64,000 nucleotides of DNA. Origin: Odontesthes bonariensis. Taxonomy: Eukaryota > Chordata > Actinopteri > Atheriniformes > Atherinopsidae. A program made the position numbers and the translations under genes. The stretch is from the NCBI RefSeq assembly GCF_027942865.1, contig NC_134516.1:17039822-17103821 (forward strand), given 5' to 3'. The notes beneath the pieces were generated by a model, which did not search any database, was not told the DNA's origin, and saw only the letters and a list, made by a program, of their open reading frames with translations. Below are positions 1 to 9,098 of the stretch, one piece after another; the first letter of the stretch is position 1, and every line of letters begins with the position of its first letter.

Positions 1-1199
1 GCCATTGAGTTTGCCCTCATCATTTGCTCATTTCTTTTTACATAGCGTACCGCATATTTATACCTGGCATTAGTGGCCTTCTTATGCTGAAACTCTGGGC
101 CATGTTTTACTTTTCCAGCAGCAACCCAGTTTCTTAAGGCTTTTTTCGCCTCAGAGTGGAGATCTGCCACATATGCATTCCATCCAGGCCTGACCTTTTG
201 TTTTTTCTTATCTTGAATAAAACGCTTACCATCAATAATCAAACAGTTCACTATATTTTTATACATATTCACTAAGTTATTCTGGTGGTCTGGCTTTTGA
301 CAGTTAGTATCACAAGAGAATACAACATGTGGGATATAAACACTGCTTAGACTATTATCACTTAATGTATTGTATTTCCAGAGGTCGCATTCAGAGAGCT
401 TAGCCCAGTCTATCTTCTTACATGTATGTTGGCATCTATTATTAGTAGCCAGTTCTGGTAGACTGCTCAGATTCAATACCATAGAGACAGGAATGTGGTC
501 TGATATGGTCAGATCATACAGAATCATTCTTTCAGATAAACAATCATGGGCATCAGCTGTGCATATACAGTGGTCCAGCCAGGATGTTGTATGCCATGCT
601 TCACTGATATATGTATAACTATTCTCTGGCAGCATCACTTTACTGGAGAGCACTAATTTACTGTTTTGACAAAAGAGCTGTAAATGTTGACCAAACAAAG
701 ACTGGTTGTCTGAGATGTCAGCATTCAGATCACCCATAACAAATATACTTGTACATTCATTTTCTTGAATAAAAGAGCTAATGAATGCTAGTCTGTTCAG
801 AAATTCATTTTCATTCGTGTTGCATTCATAAGGGGTGTACACATTTAAAATAATAAACTCATTTTTATCATATGTAACCTTGATCGCTATGGCCCAGTCA
901 ACATCTAAACGTATCACACTTATCAGTGAGTCATATTTCTTTTGCCAGAATATGGCAACACCGCCAGATATTCGGCCCTGTACTAACCCCAAACTTAAAT
1001 CAGTTGTAGACTCCCCTGCCCCATAGAAGTCATCATGCACCGAACCAAGTTTGTTGAGGTCCTGTTTGGGCAACAGGGTTTCTTGTAAGCATAGAATGTC
1101 CGTGCTGTCAAAGAGTTGGTCAATCACAATGCGTCGCGCTTTGTCACTAGCACTCTGTCCTAAGCGCAGGCCACGCGCATTGTATGACACAGTTCTCAT
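1..1199 (-). mobile_element. LINE ORF2, 5' part (APE-type endonuclease), runs off the left edge
   Basis: Read on the minus strand from an ATG at 1199, the frame stays open to the window edge (about 399 codons, no stop seen). The translation has the layout of an apurinic/apyrimidinic-like endonuclease of non-LTR retrotransposons: an N-terminal SYNARGL-type strand, a catalytic-type LQET segment, GDLNAD about 170 residues in, WLDHC, and SDHIPV. These match the family's catalytic E, D/N and SDH positions. The reverse transcriptase expected downstream lies outside the window. ORF1 of the same element is directly upstream (1292-2371), 92 bases away. The family is uncertain; I can say APE-type LINE but not the clade. 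An uninterrupted frame suggests a recent insertion. Confidence 0.85.
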
Positions 1200-1291
1200 G
1201 ACAACAGTCCAGCATTGCCCGCAGCAGATGCCCCGGCCTCAGACACATTATTGCTCCTTGCCACCCCAAGAGGTTTTAAGGCCACAGTTTT

Positions 1292-2371
1292 TCATGCTTC
1301 GTAAAAGCGGCAGACAAAGATTCCCTCTGGCCAAAGCTCCGGTTCATACATTTCCTCTACCTTTTCGCATTCCACAGTAATTTTGAATGAGTTATAGCGC
1401 TTTTGAATACTGTCAATCTTTTGGCAAGACGCATCACGATGTAGTTTATGCTTCAGGTAGCAAGACACTTGTTCTGAATCTACATCAGGGGAAAATCTTG
1501 AAGCAAAGACACTCACCAACTTGGTTTTTACGACCCGTATATCTCCACATGCACTGGTTCCAACAATACCACTTTTCTTCTCTCTACGAGTCGTATTCAG
1601 ACGTGGTTTGGGTTGTAGCTGGGCCGTTGGTCCTTCAGCCAGGTGCTGTCGTCGTCGGCCCTTCTTGACCACACTGCTATATGTCGGAGAAGCAATTAGT
1701 CTGGCTAGTTGCTCTGCGTTCCCCTCCGCGGTGTTTACAGTAGGATCCGTGGTTTCAGGCACCTGCCTCGCGATGTCCACCCCTGGGCTTACAGTCTCCC
1801 TGCCAGATAGCACAGGCAAACTTTTCGCAGGGGCGTCGCCTTTCTCAACAGCACTTAGCCGGTGATTTAGCCCTGTTGCTATAGCGCGGAGATAATCGCA
1901 GTGTCCAGTTTGTAGAGACACAGCTTGCTTTAGTGATGAAATGTCCGCACTCACACGTTCCAATGTCCGCAGCATGCACGAGACGTCAATACTGTTGTAA
2001 GTTACAGGAGGAAGTTCATCTAGATGATGAGACACAAAGCGAGGGATGTTTTCCCCGGCCTCATTAAGCACTTTTAGACAGCTTTTCACATTGTTTGCGT
2101 CTTTTTGCGGCCCCTTATGCATAACAAGACGCTGAGATGTATGAGGGCACAGATCAAACAGTACCTTCTTCGAGGTCTCGATCCACTCGGACCCAAAATG
2201 GTTCACAGTCAACAATATAATATCGTCCTGACTGAGTGTCTTCATTTTTACCACAAGAAAGTTCAGTAGTTCGTCTTCCACCAAAGTTCTGCCGTTTGCT
2301 GTAGTATAAATCTCTGGTTTTAGCCGTGTTTTACTCAGAGTGGCGGCACCTTTACCTGCAGTGTCCGCCAT
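1292..2371 (-). mobile_element. LINE ORF1, 359 aa
   Basis: An open frame of 359 codons directly upstream of the endonuclease ORF on the same strand, the usual ORF1-ORF2 order of an autonomous LINE. It shows no obvious zinc knuckle. The middle is Ser/Thr/Lys-rich with a basic stretch (KKGRRRQ). The C-terminal ~80 residues alternate hydrophobic and charged residues in a way that would fit an RNA-binding (RRM-like) fold; this last point is inference. ORF1 proteins bind the element RNA to form the ribonucleoprotein. Only about 26 bases separate its ATG from the junction with HERO DNA at about 2398, so the element's 5' end lies there. Confidence 0.7.
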
Positions 2372-2398
2372 CTTGGAAACTGCTCTGAATTATCACTA
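2372..2398 (-). other. 5' end of the LINE and its junction with HERO DNA
   Basis: The sequence from 2398 rightward matches the second HERO copy starting near 11,065 (shared attaagtctctcaagt), while everything to the left is unrelated. This places the 5' end of the minus-strand LINE at about 2397. The 3' end and any target duplication lie outside the window to the left. Confidence 0.7.
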
Positions 2399-3340
2399 TT
2401 AAGTCTCTCAAGTATTCTCTTCATACATGGCACTGTTGTAGTCACCAACGTCATATCATCCTTTTAGGCCCTAATTGGTGTAAGGCGCATGCCATCCTGA
2501 CATCTCACTACACCTACAACCCACTTCGAAGCTCTAATAATTATCTCCATCGCCATTGTAAATGCTAATGGAGAAATCGTACACCCTGCCATAATGCCCA
2601 TTTCTAACCTCTGTGCCTAAGTACAGCAGGTTTCACAACAGGTTGGCAGTCTAATATCCTGAAAATATGCTCTTACTAAGTTCACAACAGTATTACGGGC
2701 ACTCTAAAATACTCAAACGCTTTCCAAACAAGGCTATGTGGCACTGAACCAAATGCATTTGCTAGATCCAGAAATATAACATGCAAGTCTTTTTTCTCAA
2801 TCTTGGTTTTCTGAATCTGATGCCAAATCATGCTAGTGTGCTCTAAACACCCTGCGAAACCTGGTATTCCTGCCTTCTGCACAGTAGTATCTATAAAGTT
2901 ATTCTTTTCTAAATAACTAGCTAATCTCTGTGCAACTAAACTAAAGAAAATCTTCCCCTCTACATTTAGGAGAGAGATCATCCGGAACTGACTCAGGTCC
3001 GAGGACTCTTTCTCCTTTGGAATAAGAAGGCCTCCTGCACTACGCCATGCTCGAGGAATAACCTGTTTCTCCCAAACTATTCTTAATTGCCTCGTCAAAA
3101 CCTTTAGGCTATCGGGTGCACTTTTATAAACCCGGTAGGGGACTCCATTTGGCCCTGGGGCCGACGAAGCCTTTGCACGCCTGACTACCTCGTCAACCTC
3201 TTTTCACCGAGGTGGTCTAACATCCATCTATCTGAGCCATCTCTCCTAATGGTGGCATGTCAGGTGGAAGGCCTACTACTCTATGCTGCTCAAGATCTGA
3301 ATATGGATTTCTTAGATACCCTTCCACCTCTGAATAGTTT
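2398..3340 (-). pseudogene. HERO/R2-clade LINE fragment, copy 1 (reverse transcriptase, broken)
   Basis: On the minus strand the longest open piece (3098-2682) encodes RT motifs: a KEKESSDLSQFRMISLL segment, GIPGFAGCLEH, and the catalytic FLDLANAFGSVPH. Upstream (about 3120-3330) other frames read further HERO-type sequence such as ASSAPGPNGVPYRVYKS. This is typical of the fish HERO group with a C-terminal restriction-like endonuclease. It is dead. Frames shift repeatedly, a short segment at about 2612-2646 is inverted relative to the coding orientation, and the YxDD active-site region (about 2460) reads through a stop codon. The 3' half is missing here because the LINE at 1-2398 interrupts it. 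A sister copy lies at 9,099-11,980. Confidence 0.85.
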
Positions 3341-3588
3341 ACCAGATTCTTCAAATGAGTCTTCTTCATATTTTACCTTTATGACTCATCTCAAACCTAT
3401 GATCGGTTTCATTTTTTGTGACTGGAAGAGTCTTAAGTTTCTTTTCTATTTCAATGGTATATTGCCTTTTGTTTAGGTGCTCAATGGTATGAAATTAAAA
3501 TAAATTTGTAAATTTTTAATTACATTTAAAAAGTCCTTTTTTCCCTTTGCTCTACAGTAAATAAGAATGTTGACACACTGATGATTTT

Positions 3589-3705
3589 GGGCTGCGTGGT
3601 GGGTGTGGTGGTTAGCACTGTCACCTCACAGCGAGAGGGTTCCCGGGTCTGGCTTCCTCCCACAGACCAGAAACATGCGTTAATTGGTGATTCTAAATTG
3701 ACCAT
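3589..3705 (+). repeat. tRNA-like SINE-type fragment, copy 1
   Basis: The segment contains a tRNA A-box-like stretch (GTGGTTAGCACTGTCACC) and, about 20 bases later, a B-box-like stretch (GGTTCCCGGGTCTGG). It continues into the 'cttcctcccacag...ttaattggtgattctaaattg' type tail common in teleost dispersed repeats. It is truncated and not a functional tRNA. A near-identical copy sits at 12,235-12,351 in the duplicated unit. Confidence 0.6.
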
Positions 3706-4086
3706 GTGTTGTGGTTAAAACAGTTAAACTAAATAATGACTATGATGTTCATACTGTAATCACTACACGATCCAGTCACAAGCTCTGGAGAACACTAAAA
3801 CAGCTTTGTGAATTTAAGCTCTGAAAATTTACTGAAAAAGAACCATAAGAACCATATTAAATCTCTTTAAACAGAATCTAAAACAGACTGCGCCCATTTC
3901 TGTTCACTTTCAGTCATATTTACCAAAAACTAAACTAAAAATATAGATGCAATTCAAACTGTAGGAAGAGGTCGAGAACAGAAGTTGCATCAGCCAACAG
4001 ACTTTTGCACTGAGGGACAGTGTGTTGGAAGAAGATAAAAGAAGTGTCTGAGTGAGCCTGAGCTACATCTCTTCCCCTCCCCTCTG

Positions 4087-5073
4087 ATGGACCATAGTGG
4101 AGGCCCTTCGCTCTGCTTCCCAAACCTCAACTCCTCCTGCAGGCGGCTGGTTCGGCCCCGCTCTGAGGCTGCACTCCTCTACACTCTGCTAGCCTTCATC
4201 TCTCTGCTCACTGTGATGCTCAACTTGCTCGTCATCATCTCCATCTCTCACTTCAGGCAGCTGCACACCCCGACCAACGCCCTGCTCCTGTCTCTGGCTG
4301 TGTCTGACCTGCTGATGGGGCTGCTGGTGATGCCCATCGAAGGGCTGCGCTACCTGGAGATGTGCTGGCTGCTGGGGAGGCTGATGTGTGCTCTGAGTCC
4401 TTATGTTTCTTACTGTCTGGTTTCTGCCTCATTAGGTCACATGGTGCTTATATCTATAGATCGCTATGTGGCTATCTGTGACCCACTGCATTACACCTCT
4501 GAGATCACAATGTTTAAAGTTACAATCTGTATTTCTCTCTGTTGGATCTGCTCTTTTTTCTACAACGGTCTGATTCTGATGAACCACTTGGAGAAACCGG
4601 ACAGGTTCAGCTCCTGTCACGGGGAGTGTGTGGTGGTCATCAACCAAATATCAGGAACTGCTGACCTTTTAATCACGCTTGTTACGCCCTGTACTATCAT
4701 GGTTGTTCTTTACACGAGGGTGTTTGTTGTTGCTGTGTCTCAGGTGCATCTGACTCGGCGGCAGACAGTAACTGACATCATCACTGCAGCTCCGATCGCT
4801 AAAAGATCAGAGTGGAAAGCTGCCAGGACGCTTGGGCTTGTGATTGCAGTTTTTCTAATTTGCTTCTGTCCATATTACTATCCTTCTCTCGCAGGTGAGG
4901 ACATCTCCAATAGTTTGTCTTATTTTGCCATGTTATCTTGGATCATGCTGACTAACTCCTGTGTGAATCCTCTGATTTATGCTCTGTTCTACCCCTGGTT
5001 TAGAAAAGCTGTCAAATTCATCCTCACCCTCAAAATACTACAGCCTCACTCCCAGGAGGTAAAGATCCTGTAG
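4087..5073 (+). CDS. trace amine-associated receptor (TAAR), teleost class III type, copy 1
   Basis: Intact single-exon class A GPCR of 328 aa. It shows a short N-terminus with an N-glycosylation site (NSS near residue 15), seven hydrophobic segments, DRY (125-127), a Cys in TM3/ECL1 (about 101) paired with Cys in ECL2, and a TM7 block NSCVNPLIYALFYPWF (290-305) that carries the TAAR signature. TAARs couple to Golf in olfactory neurons and detect amines. Counting back from DRY, position 3.32 is Ser108, not the usual Asp. Counting from Pro201 (5.50), position 5.42 is Asp193. That swap is the hallmark of teleost class III TAARs. TM6 has FCPYYYP in place of CWxP. The gene is one of a tandem pair; its partner starts 8,646 bp downstream. 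The start is supported by the same ATG in both copies. Confidence 0.92.
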   Translation: MDHSGGPSLCFPNLNSSCRRLVRPRSEAALLYTLLAFISLLTVMLNLLVIISISHFRQLHTPTNALLLSLAVSDLLMGLLVMPIEGLRYLEMCWLLGRLMCALSPYVSYCLVSASLGHMVLISIDRYVAICDPLHYTSEITMFKVTICISLCWICSFFYNGLILMNHLEKPDRFSSCHGECVVVINQISGTADLLITLVTPCTIMVVLYTRVFVVAVSQVHLTRRQTVTDIITAAPIAKRSEWKAARTLGLVIAVFLICFCPYYYPSLAGEDISNSLSYFAMLSWIMLTNSCVNPLIYALFYPWFRKAVKFILTLKILQPHSQEVKIL

Positions 5074-5083
5074 GCAGGGCTGA

Positions 5084-7726
5084 AACCATCTGTTGTTGTT
5101 TTTTAAACCACTGCAACACCTCTGGCAGCGATTTAAAGCTGCTAAACCACAGTGACCCTTCAAATGTCTCGTGACCTGAATTGAAACTCTGTGTTTGGCA
5201 AATAATTCAACTCCTGCACATACAGTATGAAGCTCAACAAACACATTAAACTGGCAGCATGCTGTATGAGTGTATCTTTGTTAAACATTTCACTTGTGCT
5301 CTTTCAGGGGAAATCGTCATCACACTGTCACTAATGGCATGGATTAATAAGCGTTAGGTTTCATTTAATTCTAATGTTCTAAGTTGTGCATAAAGCAGCC
5401 ACACAAGAACCGATGGGCCAAAAATGTCAGCTTCACCAAGGTAAAGTTCTGAGGCCCACCACTGTTAGCTGGTGATGACAACATCTGTGCAAACAGCAAT
5501 GAATTTGATCTAATCTGTGCAGTGGCCGACACTGGACCGTGTGGAGAAAACTTGTGGCTGCTGCAGGTTTTTATCTTCAGCTTCACACCAAACTAATTCA
5601 GCATTCAGCCAAATCTTCATCTCACAGTTGTCTCTTATTATTACCGTATATTTAGACATCCCTCTACTGTAGAAAGACAAAGATGCTCTGGACATCTGTT
5701 ACATAAGGAAACTATAATATAATCAGTGTAGACAAACAAGAACCATGTGGAAGAACTGTCTATAGTCCTGTACTGCTGCTGTCCCCCCATATCTTTATTT
5801 GATTTCATTTATTTCTTCTATTTATAATATAATGTCTCAATGTCATTATATGATAACTTAATAATTGTCTGTATCCTGGATTGTACTTATACCAAAGCAG
5901 CATTTAATCTTTCACACCACATCAAAATACAGACATGAATAGGTACACTTTAGAAGGTTCAAACATGAACGTATTGTGCTTTTACAACCACTAGATGGAG
6001 TAAAGTTAAGCAGAACATGCAGCATCATAAATGTAATGATCTCATATGAGGATGCAGGGATGCAGGGTTGCAGAGGATGTGGTGATAATACTCACATCCC
6101 ATGCTTCTAGATGCAGAAGAAGAAAATTAAACACCACAAGCTTCTTTTTTCTGACTCACTTTGAAATTTGAATGCTTCTGCTTTCTACTTTTCTCTATCT
6201 GCCATGTTTCATTCAATGGAACTGTCAGCTACACTTGACCTCTTCTTCTGTGTAAATCGGTCTAAGAAACTGCATGTCATGAATAGTCGGATAAAAGTCA
6301 AAAGTAACATCAAAACTGTTGAGTTGTAAATGCACGTTTTGTTAGTTATCACATATATACTCTGTATTTGTTATTGATTAAGAGTCTTGAGTTGAAGTGT
6401 GCCTCGCTTAGTTGTGTGAAGGTCGTAAATGTTACTGTTAGGAATGTGACCTTGTCCAGGTTGACACTGGATACCCTTCCTTTGTTTGCTTTTTGTATAC
6501 ACCCATTTTCCTAATAAAATTGAGGAGGCGTGCAGAGATGCTCCAGAGCGGGTTTGGAGATTGTAATGAAGTGTCTCTTTAACGCTCTCCTCATGAGTTA
6601 AAAATCCTAAACGTCTCTCTCTCTTCTTTATAAATTTGTGGGTATTTGAACCTGACAAAAACAAAGCTGTAGTTTCTGTTTAAGCCCAGCGACTGTAGCA
6701 CTTTGTCACTTTGCATTAACAAAGTTACCGATGAGGTAACCACCTCCTGATATGTGTGTGAGGCAGGACTATGAATCATAACAGGTAGAAAATGGTTAGT
6801 AAACATGTATCGGAAATAGAAAAATAAAAAACAATATTATAAGATTCAAACAGAATCCCTCTCTCTTTGACTGTTTATTCTGAGATATTCATCTAACATG
6901 AACATGGAAATCATTTGAAGTTTTTTTCAGTTAAAATATAAAAATATCAAAATATGAAGGATACATTTAATGAATAAATCCACTACTGTCAGACAAACAT
7001 GAATAAGCAAACTTAGTCTTTAACTTTTTAAGCTTTGGGGAACTATTTAACGTTTCGTCTAAGAAAAATCTACAAATTTAGTCAGCTCAGAAGCTCAAGT
7101 CAATAACCTTGGGTTCAACTTCATGGATATCAGAGCAGGCAGAATTTTGAAAAACAGTAAGTCTCCTTCTCTTTATTACCAGGACAGAAACCTACAGCAA
7201 TCTACAAACCTACCAATGAAGCACAAAAAAACACTCCATCAGCTCCAGTCATAGAAGTATTCAGCTGATTCCTCACTGACTGTGCTATGGTCCTATGGTC
7301 CTATCTATGCTTTCATATAACATTTCACCCCACATTGAATATAGCTTTATTAGTTGGTTTTTAAAGGAGGAACAACACGCAATACAAAACAATTACTTTC
7401 AAGAATAGAACAACTTTCTGATTCCATCATTGTAATCCACTGGCTTCTGCTAATGTTTAGAATTAGAAATATGCGGCTTTTCTAATAAATGTCTTGCTAC
7501 ACTCCCTCAAATTAAGATGTCAAAAAAAGTACCGACAGCGGAACTGAGAGTAGAGCTATCACTGAAGGGGAATGTGAGGCGTCGTATAGACACAATATAT
7601 CTGAGCAAGCTGCATTATGAAAAAAATAAATAAATAAATCCTTGAATATTTAAGGTAAACACAAGAAACTTGTGCTAAAGAAAAATGGACCAAACTCAGT
7701 GAATATTTCCTATTCTCTCTATATAT
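5084..7726. other. intergenic, no gene recognised
   Basis: Moderately AT-rich sequence with only short, uninformative open frames. Similarity to the second TAAR copy stops just after the stop codon (about 5083). I recognise no exon, RNA gene or transposon end here. Confidence 0.5.
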
Positions 7727-9093
7727 GCCCCTTTTCCACCAAACATTTTTGTACCAGTACAGCTCTACACGGTACGACTCTACCCTGATTGGGAGCTTTT
7801 CCACTGCGGGTTGAAGGTGGGACACGTTACGATTTTTAGCACCGGCTAGTACCTGCTTCAGAGGTGGGTCTAGTCGGTACTAGCGGATACTAAAACGTCA
7901 CGTGATCAGTGCTGTCCACTGATTGGTCAGGTGAAATTACGTCATACACGCAACAAAGCTCGGGGAGCTTTAAATAATCACCCGCCATGTATGAAAACAC
8001 ACCTGCGAGAGCAACAGAGAATAAACAGAATTGCAAAGATGGAAGACCAGAGAAGGAAAGCCAACCCATGGACGATGAGCGAGGTGCAGACCTTTCTGTG
8101 TGTGGTGGCTGAGGACCGCATACAGAAGTAACTGGACGGAGCGACACGAAATGAGAAGGTGTTCCAGGATATAGCCAAGCTGATGGCTAACCATGGCTAT
8201 CACCGAAATTCTCAGCAGTGCCGAGACAAGCTGAAGAGTGATAACCGGCAGGTAAAGGACCACAACAGCCGGAGTGGGTTAAACCGAAAGACATGGAAGT
8301 GGTTCGACCAAATGGACGGCATTTACGGGCACCGCCCGGCGAATCGAGAGAGTGGCGTGGATACGGCGACGTCTTTGTTGGAGGCGAGGGAAAATGGTAA
8401 GTTATCCCCTTGGTGCAACGCTTACATCTTAAAAAATGCATGTTTTATATCGTAACAAATACATGTTCAGTCTTTAACTTGTATAAAACATTACACAGGT
8501 GTCTCATGTAAGTTGTTCTGAGTGAGCTAGCAAACAACGCTGTTTTGGAAGGCTAGCACAGTGTCTCACCTATGTGGTTACGTGTATGCGTTTCGTATGT
8601 TCACACTTTTTATTTTTTTTCCCTCAAGACTCGGTTTGTGCAACCGATGAGTGTTCGGTTGCTGAGGTCAGCGAAGATCCTCCAATCCCGCAGGCTTCAG
8701 AACCGACATTGGCATCGCAATCTGCAGCTGAGGCAACAGCTGCTATCTGCATTCCACCAGCACCAACACTGGCGTTGACGCCTGTATCTGTGACAACTCC
8801 TGCTGTTTACTTTTGTACTGTCATTTTTAATAAAGAGCTTGGTTTAACTAAACAATATGAATTGCATTACACATTACAATCCATCGTTGTGTTTACTTTT
8901 GACTAACCGCGGCGTGACACTTTGTAGTCACCTGAAACCGACGTCACGTTAGTGGTGAACGGGCCGACTCTGCCCACTTCCAGGTCACGGTTTGTGTGGA
9001 AAAGGAAATGTTACTGGTGCCGTGTCGTGTAGTGTAGTGTCGTGCTATATCGAACCGAGTAGAGTAGGGCTTGCTCGGCGGTGGAAAAGGGGC
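7727..9093 (+). mobile_element. PIF/Harbinger-like DNA transposon, transposase lacking
   Basis: Terminal inverted repeats: GCCCCTTTTCCACC at 7727-7740 and GGTGGAAAAGGGGC at 9080-9093; further inward both ends contain short GTACCAG/GTAC-type or GAACCGAG-type imperfect repeats. Inside is a Myb/SANT-like gene (next entry), the accessory protein of Harbinger elements. The DDE transposase gene is absent, so this 1.37-kb copy is non-autonomous. I could not define a convincing 3-bp target duplication. Confidence 0.75.
7931..8906 (+). pseudogene. Myb/SANT-like protein gene of the Harbinger element, two exons, one nonsense codon
   Basis: Exon 1 (7931 or an internal ATG near 7988, to 8396) encodes a Myb/SANT-like DNA-binding domain (NPWTMSEVQTFL ... 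SQQCRDKLK ... LNRKTWKWFDQMD). It ends at a good donor (ATGgtaagt). Exon 2 starts at 8629 after a pyrimidine tract and keeps the frame (DSVCATDECSVAEV...). The frame is broken by a single TAA at 8129-8131 inside the Myb domain, in an otherwise open 8-kb-region reading frame, so it is recently dead. An AATAAA at 8829-8834 probably marks the original polyadenylation signal and lies before the apparent stop at 8904-8906, so the true 3' coding end is unclear. In Harbinger elements this protein helps bring the transposase to the nucleus and to the ends. Confidence 0.75.
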
Positions 9094-9098
9094 AATAG

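Larger units (their letters stand above)
2398..5083. repeat. segmental duplication, unit 1 (partner 11,065-13,727)
   Basis: The HERO fragment, SINE-like piece, TAAR upstream region and TAAR gene recur at a constant offset of 8,646 bp (for example 3249/11895, 3935/12581, 4087/12733). Similarity ends about 10 bases after the TAAR stop codon (ggcagggctga is shared). The left limit is masked by the LINE in unit 1. Non-coding DNA differs by only scattered bases, so the duplication is fairly recent or kept similar by conversion. Confidence 0.95.

Noticed and set aside
1051-1865. Plus-strand open frames of 93-114 codons
   Set aside because: They are antisense to the LINE ORF1 and ORF2 start, which have clear family motifs.
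3589-3660. Possible tRNA gene from A- and B-box-like motifs
   Set aside because: No cloverleaf can be completed and the sequence continues into a dispersed repeat; it is a SINE-type derivative.
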